A DNA stretch of 18,948 nucleotides. It comes from CAYUIS01 sp964444825 (GTDB lineage: Bacteria; Chloroflexota; Anaerolineae; B4-G1). Under the pieces are notes generated by a model. It saw only the letters and a program-made list of their open reading frames with translations, made no database searches and was not told the DNA's origin. Below, one piece after another: positions 1 through 7,289 of this stretch (positions within the stretch are counted from its first letter, which is position 1; each line of letters opens with the position of its first letter). A program made the position numbers and the translations under genes. Where the stretch lies: contig CAYUIS010000101.1 in the NCBI GenBank assembly GCA_964444825.1, positions 1-18,948 on the forward strand. The letters run 5' to 3'.

Positions 1-311
1 AGATAGACCTTGTCCAGACCGCCGAGGTGCTCACCGATGGCCTGATACAACTGGGGGTATGCGGCACAAGAGGTATCAAGAGCGTGAAAGACGGCGAACC
101 TGCCCTTCCTGGCTTCGACGTAGCTGTCAGTTCGGATCAACGAGATAGCTCCGACCGCTCGACCATCATCTAGCAGCAAGTAGGAGGGCTGATCAGAAGA
201 GACGACGAAATCGTCTCCTGGAAGATATGACTCGTCGTGCTCTCCTCCATACTTGGCACAGTATTCGATGAACTGATTTCGATTAGTTCGCCCGACGGGT
301 TCAACTCTCAT
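1..311 (-). CDS. GNAT-like acetyltransferase, N-terminal part (runs off window)
   Basis: The minus strand is open from an ATG at 309-311 to the left edge, giving about 103 residues that begin MRVEPVGRTNRNQF. The stretch has a beta-strand pattern (YLLLDDGRAVGAISLIR, then GRFAVFHALD, then YPQLYQAIGEHL) that resembles the first half of a GNAT acyl-CoA N-acyltransferase. The acetyl-CoA-binding half would lie outside the window, so the diagnostic Q/RxxGxG/A loop cannot be checked. No strong Shine-Dalgarno sequence precedes the ATG. The start is 45 nt downstream of the serpin stop on the same strand, so co-transcription with the serpin is likely. The assignment rests on fold-level resemblance only; another small-molecule transferase is possible. 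Confidence 0.45.
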   Translation of the reverse strand, partial: MRVEPVGRTNRNQFIEYCAKYGGEHDESYLPGDDFVVSSDQPSYLLLDDGRAVGAISLIRTDSYVEARKGRFAVFHALDTSCAAYPQLYQAIGEHLGGLDKVY

Positions 312-356
312 TCTCGCTCATCACCCAATCTTGAGCCTTCAATCAACAAAACTGAC

Positions 357-1505
357 TCAGATAGCAGAGGCCGGATTCACCACCCGCCCCACAAACAGGA
401 CACTTTCCGTCGCCTTCTCCTGAATCAGAAAGACAAAGGGATGATCGGCTCGAAACGTAGGACTGGGTAGGGGTATCCCCTTGGGCGCCACCACCACCGC
501 CGTCGCCGCCGCCGCTTCAGTGCCTTCCTCATTCACGTCCACATAGGCCTCATGGAAGACGGCCGAGATGTAGAGAGAGTGGGTGCCATCGATTCCGGAG
601 AAATCGGCCAAATCGTCAAAGGCGTCGGTCATTCCCATCGCTTTCAGCCGCCCGCTCAGTCTGAAGCCACACTTCATCTTGAACCTGGGCAGATACACCT
701 GCACCTCCGACTCCCGCAGCCGGCCCATCCACCGCCTCAGTCTCTCGACACTCAGCGAATCCTCCAGAGCCGCGAGGCCGTCGATCGCGGCAGGCAGGAG
801 TATGACCATCGACACGTCACCCCCCGCGTAGGGCAACTCGAGGATGAACAGGTCGTCGAGCTGCGCGTATCCGAACGTGCCCAACTGCTGCATCAGCGGT
901 ACCCGGACCTGATTCCCCGGCCCCAGCCAGAACGGCGCGTCCTGAGTGAGCGCCTCGTCGAACTGACGCGCCCAGTTCCCCTTGAAAGCGATCGCGTTCA
1001 CCAGGACCAGGAGCGCGAGCAGCGTCCCCGGCGGTATGAGGTCCTCGATCTTGCCCTCAGTTCGCTCCTCGACCCAGGCGTTGATCCTCTGGCGGGCAAC
1101 CTCCGGTTCGTTGTAGTTGAGCGGGGTGATCGCCACGCCGTAAAACTGCTCGGTCAAGGCCAGGAACTCGTCCAGCAGAGGATATCCCTCCTGGGGCCAG
1201 AGCGAGTTCGCCACCCTCAGCCGTACCTCCCCCTTGTCCTGCACAGCCCTGAGCCACGCCCCCACCGACGCGAACGCCGGATGAAGCAGAGACTGATCCA
1301 GCGCAAAATGGAGCGCCTGAGCCATCTGCGCCTCGGTATTGCCACGCGCACCGGCGTAGGTCATCCCAAGCGACGCCGATATGCTGTAAGGCGAAAAGAA
1401 CAGATTGCCTTCGTCACCACCTAGCTCCCGGTACAGGTCGAGCGCGAACGCGGTGTTCCCCGCCACCAGGGCCTGTACGTCAAGGTAGAACGCTAGACTG
1501 GGCAT
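357..1505 (-). CDS. Serpin-family protease inhibitor (inhibitory type)
   Basis: A 382-residue protein, normal serpin length. It carries the family landmarks FFSPYSISASLGMTYAGA near residues 36-53, NAIAFKGNW near 172, and the C-terminal DHPFVFLI...VLFVGRVVNP. The reactive-centre loop has an inhibitory hinge, EEGTEAAAATAVV (about residues 326-338), with Gly at P15, Thr at P14 and a run of Ala at P12-P9. Counting from P15 in antithrombin register puts P1 at Lys342 (codon 480-482), with Pro at P2 and Gly at P1'. This predicts a trypsin-like target protease. I chose ATG 1503-1505 because GGGAGAGG lies just upstream; the frame continues 17 codons further without support. No signal peptide, lipobox or TM segment is visible, which is unusual because many bacterial serpins are exported. 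The promoter is at 1636-1664, and the GNAT-like gene follows. Confidence 0.95.
   Translation of the reverse strand: MPSLAFYLDVQALVAGNTAFALDLYRELGGDEGNLFFSPYSISASLGMTYAGARGNTEAQMAQALHFALDQSLLHPAFASVGAWLRAVQDKGEVRLRVANSLWPQEGYPLLDEFLALTEQFYGVAITPLNYNEPEVARQRINAWVEERTEGKIEDLIPPGTLLALLVLVNAIAFKGNWARQFDEALTQDAPFWLGPGNQVRVPLMQQLGTFGYAQLDDLFILELPYAGGDVSMVILLPAAIDGLAALEDSLSVERLRRWMGRLRESEVQVYLPRFKMKCGFRLSGRLKAMGMTDAFDDLADFSGIDGTHSLYISAVFHEAYVDVNEEGTEAAAATAVVVAPKGIPLPSPTFRADHPFVFLIQEKATESVLFVGRVVNPASAI
453..524 (-). other. Serpin reactive-centre loop, predicted P1 Lys342
   Basis: Codons 328-351 of the serpin. The hinge residues Gly-Thr-Glu-Ala-Ala-Ala-Ala are all small or conserved, as required for insertion into beta-sheet A in inhibitory serpins. 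The distances from P15 Gly to P1 and from P1 to the F of FRADHPF are the same as in antithrombin (as I recall that sequence). The scissile bond is therefore predicted as Lys-Gly. The position is inferred by alignment, not shown experimentally. Confidence 0.7.
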
Positions 1506-1608
1506 AAACCTCTCCCTGGTTGTGAACCGGCTGCCGGTGCGGTGTCCATCGTGCATTCCCGTTTGTTGGCGACGGTCCGCGGGCTACGACGTCACAGCCC
1601 AAAAGCCG

Positions 1609-1633
1609 CCCTGGCCACCCGGATGGGCCAGGG
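1609..1633 (-). other. Hairpin at the predicted 5' end of the serpin mRNA
   Basis: Perfect 8-bp stem CCCTGGCC / GGCCAGGG with a 9-nt loop (1617-1625). The transcription start predicted from the promoter at 1636-1664 is near 1629, so the stem would occupy the extreme 5' end of a leader of about 125 nt. Stable 5' hairpins can protect mRNA from decay; that role is inference here. Confidence 0.45.
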
Positions 1634-1635
1634 AA

Positions 1636-1664
1636 AGTATACCGCACTAGGAAAGCGACCGCAA
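1636..1664 (-). promoter_or_regulatory. Sigma70-type promoter for the serpin gene
   Basis: On the minus strand TTGCGG (1659-1664) is followed by a 17-bp spacer and TATACT (1636-1641). The -10 has one mismatch to consensus and the -35 two. The predicted start is about 124 nt upstream of the serpin ATG. Confidence 0.65.
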
Positions 1665-1915
1665 ATAGAAGGGGCGAGGCGACAGGACAATCGGATTCGG
1701 AACCAAGGCTAGGTGCAACGCGCCCTGTACTTGGCCGTACAGCCCTGGGTCCTTCGGTGACTGTCCTGTGCCGGACAGGTACAGGGCCCCAGGACGAAGG
1801 GGACAAGCGCCTCAATCGGCAAGAGACCGACATGGGAGGCAAACGGGTGCTGAGAAGGGTCGAAACCTGTACCTGCCACAGGCCGGGGGACAGGAAGGAA
1901 ACCGAGCATTAGACC

Positions 1916-1949
1916 GGCAGGGTCACCCGCCGGCGCGGGTGGCCCTGCC
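1916..1949 (-). terminator. Long GC hairpin after the cysteine-rich gene, terminator-like
   Basis: GGCAGGG-T-CACCCGC and GCGGGTG-G-CCCTGCC form a 15-position stem with one G-T mismatch/wobble around a 4-nt CGGC loop. It begins 17 nt downstream of the stop codon of the gene at 1967-2260. No real U-tract follows on the minus strand, so it may instead stabilise the 3' end or act with Rho. Confidence 0.5.
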
Positions 1950-1966
1950 AGTCGGTTGGTTCACAG

Positions 1967-2260
1967 CTACGCGCCCATCGCCGGGGCGTAGGCCAGGCTA
2001 GGCTGGGCAGGCTTAACGGGCTGATAATCGGCCGGCTGCAGAGCCAGACACGCATCCTGCTTCTCCATCGCGATCACCAATAGCATACCGGACCGGTTGA
2101 CGACCACCATGCTCTTGCCGCACAGCTTACATTCATAGATGGCGGTCGCCGGAGCCAACACCGTACCTCCACGACACTCAACCAGCATCATCTGAGGCAG
2201 AAAGGCTGAACAGGAACAGCGGAAATCCAGAGACTCTAGTTCTTCTTTGTTGCCTGCCAT
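1967..2260 (-). CDS. Small cysteine-rich protein of unknown function
   Basis: A 97-residue protein beginning MAGNKEELESLDFRCSCSAF. Five cysteines, at 15, 17, 29, 44 and 47, are arranged CxC...C...CxxC (YECKLCGKS), which suggests one zinc or metal-binding knuckle; a further Cys is at 71. The C-terminal 25 residues are rich in Pro, Ala and Gln and probably disordered. I recognise no family. The start at 2258-2260 is chosen because a strong AAGGGGGGAG lies 4-5 nt upstream; the frame extends 14 codons further without such support. It lies 135 nt downstream of the hybrid histidine kinase on the same strand. A TAGAAT at about 2338-2343 could be a -10, but no good -35 accompanies it. Confidence 0.7.
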   Translation of the reverse strand: MAGNKEELESLDFRCSCSAFLPQMMLVECRGGTVLAPATAIYECKLCGKSMVVVNRSGMLLVIAMEKQDACLALQPADYQPVKPAQPSLAYAPAMGA

Positions 2261-2395
2261 GTTACTCCCCCCTTCCGATACACTAAACACCGACGTTGCC
2301 ATTTGATTGCCTTAGCGGGCGGCCCTCGCCCACTGTCTATTCTAGCGTCAAAAGGTATGAAGGAGGTAAAACAGTACCCAAGAAAACTATAAAAA

Positions 2396-5300
2396 TCAGT
2401 CAGCCAGCACCTGGGCGATCAGGTGGGCCAGCTCGTCCAGCGCCACCGGTTTGGACAGCCAATCGATCATCCCTTGTTCCCGCAGGCCCTCCAATTCCCT
2501 TTCCAGAGGATGGCCCGTCATCATCAGCACCGGTATGCTCAGCCCTCGCTCCCGCACAGCGTGCAACAGCGCCAGCCCTCCCATCCCCGGCATCACTACG
2601 TCACTCAGCACCAGGGCAATCTCTCTGGCCGGCGACCCGTCCGCGGGGGGCGCCTCATCCAGCACCACCAGTGCCTCCCGACCGTTCGCCACCGCCACAA
2701 CCTGATAGTTCAGGTCTCCCAGACCATCCACCAACGCCTGGCGGACGGCGGCGTCATCCTCCACCACCAGGATGAGCTCCCCCTGCCCCAGAGGCAACGC
2801 CGATGGTTCCTTGGGCGCGATGACGGCGGGCGACTCTGGCGAGTAGGCTGGCAGATAAATGGTAAACGTCGTACCCTTGCCCACCTCGGTGTCCAAGGTG
2901 ATCCTGCCCTTGTGCTGGCCCACGATGCCGTGAACCTGGGCCAGCCCCAACCCGCTCCCCAATGGGGCTTTGGTGGTAAAAAAGGGCTCAAAGATACGCG
3001 GCATCACGTCGGTCGAGATACCCGTCCCCGTGTCCACTACCGTCACCACCACCCAGTCCCCGGCCTCCATCTCGGGCAGCACCGGCGATTCCCCAGGTCG
3101 CACCTCCAGGCGCTCCAACTCGATACGTAGCTCGCCTCCCTCAGGCATCGCATCCCGGGCATTGAGAGCCAGGTTCGTCACCATCTGCTGCATACGCGTG
3201 GGGTCGGCAAGCACCGTGTACTCGTCGCTTTCTTTCTCGAGTGGGCCAAAGGTCAGCTCGACGTCGATGCTCTCCGGCAGGGTGCGCCTCAGTAGTCCCA
3301 CGTGCTCCTTGACCAGTACACCCAGGTCCAGCGGACGCCGTTCGAGCACCGCCCGGCGGCTAAAGTCAAGGATCTGCTGGATCAAACGGCTGGCGTGGGC
3401 CGCCTGGCCGTCGATCGTCTCCATGCGCTGCCGCACGACGTCCGACACTTGTTCCGCGCGCGCCGTCATCTGGGCGTAGAGGACGATGGTGGCCATAATG
3501 TTGTTAAAGTCGTGGGCAATCCCGGCAGCCAGTTGCCCCACAGCCGCCAGTCGCTCTTGCTGCTGCACGCGACGTTCGACCTCACGCTGTTGGGTCACAT
3601 CACGGGTGACCAGCACCCATCCGCTGTCCATAAGACCATCCCCGGACCCTTCCGGCTGAGATACACCTTCGCTTACGGGCCGGGCAATGATCTGGAAACT
3701 CCGACCATCGGTCGACACCTCGTGCCACAGACCTTTGGGCGGAGAGGTCAGCAACTCTGCTATCGGGCGTTCGCCCAGGCGCGTGAGCTGATCACCGACC
3801 CAGGCATCGCCCAACTGGGGCAGGTGCTTCTCAGCCACCGGGTTGGCCACGACGATCCGTTCGTCGGAATCGAGCAGCAGCACGCCCTCCGGCACGGTGT
3901 CGATGACCTGCTGCACCCGATGAGCCTGCTCTCGAATCTGTGCCAGCAGTCGTTCCCGTTCGGTCTCTGCTCGCTTTCGCTCGGTCACATCCCGGATGAT
4001 CGACATGAACAGCGTCTGCCCGCCTGCCTCCAGAGGAGTGACTGTCATCTCCACCAGCGTACGGGTGGTGTCACGCTGCATGATGGTCGTTTCAAAGTGT
4101 TCTCCTGCAACAGAATGTGGAGCCGAATACATGGACAAGGACGGTCGGGCCCGTAACTCGGGTGGCTGCAGATCCCTCGTGCTTTTCGCCAGCAACTCTT
4201 CCACCGTGTAACCAAAGAGCTCTACAGCCGCCTCGTTGGCATCGAGGATCTCTTCGTCGGCGTTCTCCAAGATGATGGCATCATAGGCCTGGTCAAACAG
4301 AGCCCGATACCGCTCCTCGCTCTCCTGCAAAGCCTGTCCGGCGCGCTTGCGCTCGGTGATGTCTAGGAGAGCGGCCTGGATAGCTGGCTGTCCATCGTAT
4401 TCGATGCGGCTGGCCGACAGATCCAACCAGCGTACCGTCCCATCCTTTCGAATCGCCCGAAACTCATAGTACGCAGAAACCGGTCTCCCCTCCAGGCGAT
4501 CTTGAAAGCGCTTCCAGACCACAGCCTGATCCTCGGGGTGAATCCGCGCCGTCACTTCCTCAGGTGTAAGCGACAGCATCTCCTCGACGGTGTAGCCGGC
4601 TATCTTGGCGAAAGCAGCATTGGTGAATACTACCCGAAAACCCTGCAGGATGATCAGGCCCTGGAGAGACTGCTCGACCAGCGCCCGGTATTTTTCCTCC
4701 GACTGCCTTAATTCGGCTTCCTTCCGCTCCCGTTCGGCCATTTCACGCTTCAATCCCTCGTTAGCCTCGGCCAGGGCGCGCTCCTGGCGGCGGACGCGGG
4801 CCAGCGCCTCGTTCAGGCTCCGGGTAGCCAGGTACAAGAGAGCCGCCACCAGCGCCAGGTTTGCGGCCAGTGACAACCACTGGGCATTGAGTGTGAGATT
4901 CAGGATCGGAGAAGGCAGGAGACCATTCCTCTCAACGTAGATCAAGACCAGCCCGGCCACCGCACTCAGTCCGGCGAAACCTAACGCGGCATAACCTCCC
5001 AGCAGCAGACCGGCCAGCACCGCGATCGCCACGTAGCCGAGAGACACACCACCAGATATGCCACCGGAGACATAGATCAAGAAGGTGTCAAATACCCACA
5101 GCGCAGCCGCAAACAGGCCTCCAGCGAGCCGAACGCGGCCCCGGCGGATCAGGAGCCGCATACCCAACATCAGCAAGGCCACCACGCCGGTTGCGACCAG
5201 CCCGTAAGCTGGCGTGTCAAAAACAAAGGGAGTGAGGGCGGCAATCACCGCCAGAATCCCCAGAATCGCCAGCGAGATTCCATTCAGGATGCCGGCAATG

Positions 5301-5407
5301 CGCGTCTTTTCCTCATCCTCAAAGACCGATGGAGCGACAAGCCGCTTCAAGAAACCCAAGCGGATTGCCTGCTGATGTCGATCCCGGACCTGGTCGTCAG
5401 GTTCCAT
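2396..5407 (-). CDS. Membrane hybrid sensor histidine kinase (TM-PAS3-HisKA-HATPase-REC)
   Basis: A 1003-residue protein. Residues 38-196 hold six or seven hydrophobic segments forming an integral membrane sensor. A charged coiled coil follows (about 197-240), then three PAS regions (about 237-354, 361-480 and 493-606), the first two ending in PAC-like DITERKRA and DVTERKRA. The H-box is GIAHDFNNIMATI with phospho-acceptor His632. The ATP-binding domain shows N745/N749, DTGTGI at 792, the F-box EPFFTT at 807 and GSGLGLA at 817. The C-terminal receiver has acidic D884/D885, phospho-acceptor Asp936 (LVLSDVVMPGMGG), Thr964 and Lys986, so all catalytic residues are intact. HDFNN kinases belong to the NtrB-like HisKA group that often carries a receiver. 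There is no HPt or DNA-binding output domain, so the downstream partner is unknown. GGAAGG lies just before the ATG. It has its own promoter at 5470-5498. Confidence 0.95.
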   Translation of the reverse strand: MEPDDQVRDRHQQAIRLGFLKRLVAPSVFEDEEKTRIAGILNGISLAILGILAVIAALTPFVFDTPAYGLVATGVVALLMLGMRLLIRRGRVRLAGGLFAAALWVFDTFLIYVSGGISGGVSLGYVAIAVLAGLLLGGYAALGFAGLSAVAGLVLIYVERNGLLPSPILNLTLNAQWLSLAANLALVAALLYLATRSLNEALARVRRQERALAEANEGLKREMAERERKEAELRQSEEKYRALVEQSLQGLIILQGFRVVFTNAAFAKIAGYTVEEMLSLTPEEVTARIHPEDQAVVWKRFQDRLEGRPVSAYYEFRAIRKDGTVRWLDLSASRIEYDGQPAIQAALLDITERKRAGQALQESEERYRALFDQAYDAIILENADEEILDANEAAVELFGYTVEELLAKSTRDLQPPELRARPSLSMYSAPHSVAGEHFETTIMQRDTTRTLVEMTVTPLEAGGQTLFMSIIRDVTERKRAETERERLLAQIREQAHRVQQVIDTVPEGVLLLDSDERIVVANPVAEKHLPQLGDAWVGDQLTRLGERPIAELLTSPPKGLWHEVSTDGRSFQIIARPVSEGVSQPEGSGDGLMDSGWVLVTRDVTQQREVERRVQQQERLAAVGQLAAGIAHDFNNIMATIVLYAQMTARAEQVSDVVRQRMETIDGQAAHASRLIQQILDFSRRAVLERRPLDLGVLVKEHVGLLRRTLPESIDVELTFGPLEKESDEYTVLADPTRMQQMVTNLALNARDAMPEGGELRIELERLEVRPGESPVLPEMEAGDWVVVTVVDTGTGISTDVMPRIFEPFFTTKAPLGSGLGLAQVHGIVGQHKGRITLDTEVGKGTTFTIYLPAYSPESPAVIAPKEPSALPLGQGELILVVEDDAAVRQALVDGLGDLNYQVVAVANGREALVVLDEAPPADGSPAREIALVLSDVVMPGMGGLALLHAVRERGLSIPVLMMTGHPLERELEGLREQGMIDWLSKPVALDELAHLIAQVLAD

Positions 5408-5469
5408 ATCCTTCCATCCTTATCCAGGGATAGATAACACCCCCGGTATCTCTCTATGGGTTGACAGGT

Positions 5470-5498
5470 AGTATAGCTGGAAGTTCAGGGGAAGTCAA
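5470..5498 (-). promoter_or_regulatory. Sigma70-type promoter for the hybrid histidine kinase
   Basis: TTGACT (5493-5498), a 17-bp spacer and TATACT (5470-5475) on the minus strand, each one base from consensus. The predicted start near 5463 gives a leader of about 55 nt. The -35 lies only 5 nt beyond the terminator stem of the preceding gene. Confidence 0.8.
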
Positions 5499-5503
5499 TA
5501 GCA

Positions 5504-5536
5504 AAACCGCCCCCCGGTAGGTCCGGGGAGCGGTTT
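5504..5536 (-). terminator. Rho-independent-like terminator of the V4R-like gene
   Basis: AAACCGC-x-CCCCGG and CCGGGG-x-GCGGTTT form a 13-bp stem with one mismatch and a 5-nt loop. On the minus strand a short run of four T follows. It separates the V4R-like gene from the kinase promoter. Between 5537 and the V4R-like stop at 5636 nothing else was recognised. Confidence 0.75.
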
Positions 5537-5635
5537 ATCGCCAATCAAGGATATTAGGTAGGGTCCGGCGCGGCCACTACGGGCTAACAACACTTCACGG
5601 GGGACTACCGGGAATAGGAAACCTACGGACGTCTG

Positions 5636-6193
5636 TCACATCTTCCAATGGAGGCGATACCGGCAGCACGCCCCACCTTTTGCGCGACACGCTTCCTCCA
5701 CCACCACCACGTCCTTTGCGCCATTCATTTCCAAGGCCTGCTTGTACCAGCCAATGACCGTAAGGCAATCGGCTGCAGAAAACGTCTCAGCCTCATACGT
5801 GGTCATAACCCCCGAGTCTGGCCCCGTCTCCTCGTACTCACGATAGCCGGTGTCATAGTAAAACCTGTAGATGATGTCTGCCTTCTTCATAAACGATTGT
5901 GGATCGCCAGGGGAGAGAAAGGACCGGTGCTCCTTGGCCAGGCTTCTGCGCGCCGATTTTGCACCGATCTCCTCAAATACCCTCTCGTCTCCCTGGCCCA
6001 CTATCTCGACGATCGCTTTATCCAACCTCTCGCCCACGTCAAAAGGGACCCATTGCCCCGCAAAGACCACCCCCCCCAGTACCTCCTGATCTTGCGCAGG
6101 CAAAGCCTGGAGCACCTGCTCCCAGACATCCTCCCCAAAATGCTCGACCACGAACTCTTTTCGGGACTGCAGGACCAAACCTTTGATCTTCAT
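5636..6193 (-). CDS. V4R-like / TIGR02265-like putative sensory protein
   Basis: A 185-residue soluble protein starting MKIKGLVLQSRKEFVVEHFG, with no signal peptide or TM segment. The N-terminal half (FGEDVWEQVLQALP, then the WVPFDVGERLDKAIVEIV region) resembles the heme-NO-binding-like / TIGR02265 (DUF2378) fold. The C-terminal end has the Cys-rich signature C169-R-A-K-G-G-A-C-C-R-Y-R-L-H-W typical of V4R (4-vinyl reductase-like) ligand-binding domains. In such families this small-molecule-binding fold is often tied to signalling. Here it is transcribed just ahead of the hybrid kinase but separated by a terminator and a new promoter, so a functional link is only suggested. The start is supported by GAGGAGA 10 nt upstream. 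The ligand cannot be predicted from sequence. Confidence 0.6.
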   Translation of the reverse strand: MKIKGLVLQSRKEFVVEHFGEDVWEQVLQALPAQDQEVLGGVVFAGQWVPFDVGERLDKAIVEIVGQGDERVFEEIGAKSARRSLAKEHRSFLSPGDPQSFMKKADIIYRFYYDTGYREYEETGPDSGVMTTYEAETFSAADCLTVIGWYKQALEMNGAKDVVVVEEACRAKGGACCRYRLHWKM

Positions 6194-6289
6194 TTCACAA
6201 TATCTCCTCGTCGTTGATTTCGCTCAACTCCCTCCAAAATGCAGCGCCTACATCCAGACAACCCCCCAGTACGCCTCACACATCGCCCC

Positions 6290-6457
6290 AGGGCTATCGC
6301 ATTTAGCGCTCCGAGCCCTTGTCCTGTCCGGTCAAGGACAGGGTCCTCGTCCCCGAGGACGACTTTCACCAAATCGGGCTGCAACAGCGCATTCTCGTCG
6401 CGCACGACGCCCCGAGGACGGGGCTCAGAGCTGTGGTCAGCCAAATGCGATCGCCCT
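6290..6457. mobile_element. MITE-like 168-bp element, copy 1
   Basis: The left end reads AGGGCTATCGCATTTAGCG and the reverse complement of the right end reads AGGGCGATCGCATTTGGCT, matching at 16 of 19 positions. It is flanked on both sides by the 12-bp direct repeat ACACATCGCCCC (6278-6289 and 6458-6469). The interior contains nested hairpins: CCTGTCC...GGACAGG at about 6322-6341, GTCCTCG...CGAGGAC at about 6343-6360 and GCCCC...GGGGC at about 6410-6425. It has no coding capacity for a transposase, so movement would need help in trans. Terminal inverted repeats plus flanking direct repeats are the usual hallmarks of a MITE; a 12-bp duplication is within the range known for IS4-type elements. 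The parent transposon is unknown. Confidence 0.6.
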
Positions 6458-6469
6458 ACACATCGCCCC

Positions 6470-6637
6470 AGGGCTATCGCATTTAGCGCTCCGAGCCCTT
6501 GTCCTGTCCGGTCAAGGACAGGGTCCTCGTCCCCGAGGACGACTTTCACCAAATCGGGCTGCAACAGCGCATTCTCGTCGCGCACGACGCCCCGAGGACG
6601 GGGCTCAGAGCTGTGGTCAGCCAAATGCGATCGCCCT
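6470..6637. mobile_element. MITE-like 168-bp element, copy 2 (identical)
   Basis: Base-for-base identical to 6290-6457, with the third copy of the 12-bp direct repeat at 6638-6649. Perfect identity means the tandem duplication is recent or maintained by recombination, or is an assembly artefact. The last two bases of this copy are the A and G of the present yigZ TAG stop. Confidence 0.6.
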
Positions 6638-7289
6638 ACACATCGCCCCCCTCTCCCCTGACCATAATCGTCGCCTCGTCCGTCTCGACCACCAGCGCTT
6701 CGATCCGCCCGCCGGACATCTCTTGCAGGGCGGCCCGGAAACCGGCATAGTCCTCGACGGCGAATTGGGCCGTGACCACCACCTGGGCTCCGAACTCCTC
6801 GTCCAGGATCTCGCCGCGATGCGCCCCGACCAGCAGGCGGAGCGGCTCGAACCCGCTGTACGGTGTCTCGATCATCACCGTGTGCGTGGGCACCTTGACC
6901 GCCCGAGGCAGCACAGCCAGGACCTCTCGCACCGCATCGCCATACGCCCGCACCAACCCCCCGGTGCCCAGCTTGGTGCCGCCGAAATAGCGGGTCACGA
7001 CCACGACCACGTCCCCCAGGCCGCTGCCCTGCAGGACCGCCAGCGCTGGCCGGCCCGCCGTGCCCGCTGGCTCGCCATCGTCGCCGCAGTGGGCGGTCAC
7101 CGTCCCCCCGTGCCCGATGAGGTAAACGGGGACATTGTGAGAGGCATCGGCGAACTCGCGCCGAACACGGGCGATAAAGGCCTTGGCCTCGTCCACAGAA
7201 AAGGCCGGCGCGGCTGTGGCGATGAAGCGCGAGTTGACGACGCGCAGCTCGACGCGCACCTCCCGAGCGGGGACAGGATACCGGGCCAC
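6636..7289 (-). CDS. yigZ: YigZ/IMPACT family protein
   Basis: A 217-residue protein with the full UPF0029/IMPACT signature: SRFIATAAP near residue 20, HN-x-P-x-Y near 51, GDDGEPAGTAGRPAL near 69-83, then VVVVTRYFGGTKLGTGGLVRAY near 94-115. The C-terminal about 75 residues form the DUF1949-type ferredoxin-like domain. Length is normal. Escherichia coli YigZ and eukaryotic IMPACT are linked to translation control, but the precise bacterial role is unsettled. Translation starts at GTG (7287-7289) with GGAGGG 5-6 nt upstream. It follows the amidase by 97 nt on the same strand and is probably in its operon. The last codons (GGC GAT GTG TAG) overlap the 180-bp repeat: the stop is half host, half element, and the pre-insertion stop would have been TGA. 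Confidence 0.93.
   Translation of the reverse strand: MARYPVPAREVRVELRVVNSRFIATAAPAFSVDEAKAFIARVRREFADASHNVPVYLIGHGGTVTAHCGDDGEPAGTAGRPALAVLQGSGLGDVVVVVTRYFGGTKLGTGGLVRAYGDAVREVLAVLPRAVKVPTHTVMIETPYSGFEPLRLLVGAHRGEILDEEFGAQVVVTAQFAVEDYAGFRAALQEMSGGRIEALVVETDEATIMVRGEGGDV

Larger units (their letters stand above)
1506..1966. repeat. Non-coding, palindrome-rich intergenic stretch
   Basis: About 460 bp without a convincing gene; the open frames on both strands are short and lack Shine-Dalgarno sequences. It holds the serpin leader and promoter, then a series of small palindromes: CTGTAC...GTACAG at about 1724-1741, and CTGTCC...GGACAG at about 1760-1777 nested inside CCTTCG...CGAAGG. The second one resembles the CCTGTCC...GGACAGG core of the 168-bp element near 6290, so this may be a decayed relative. 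At 1711-1724 the string AGGTGCAACGCGCC matches 13 of 14 bases of a string at 16384-16397 beside pyrG, another sign of scattered repetitive DNA. Confidence 0.45.
6278..6649. repeat. Perfect tandem duplication of a 180-bp unit (2.07 copies)
   Basis: Bases 6278-6457 and 6458-6637 are identical over all 180 positions, and 6638-6649 repeats the first 12 bases. Each unit is a 12-bp direct repeat (ACACATCGCCCC) followed by a 168-bp core whose two ends are inverted repeats of each other. Because 180 is a multiple of 3, several reading frames stay open through both copies and create spurious long ORFs. The array fills the yigZ to V4R-gene interval and supplies two bases of the yigZ stop codon. Confidence 0.95.

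Noticed and set aside
552..1424. 290-codon plus-strand frame opposite the serpin
   Set aside because: Antisense shadow; serpin motifs and a good Shine-Dalgarno support the minus strand.
6278..6649. CRISPR array
   Set aside because: Only two contiguous 180-bp identical units with no spacers; the structure fits a duplicated TIR element.
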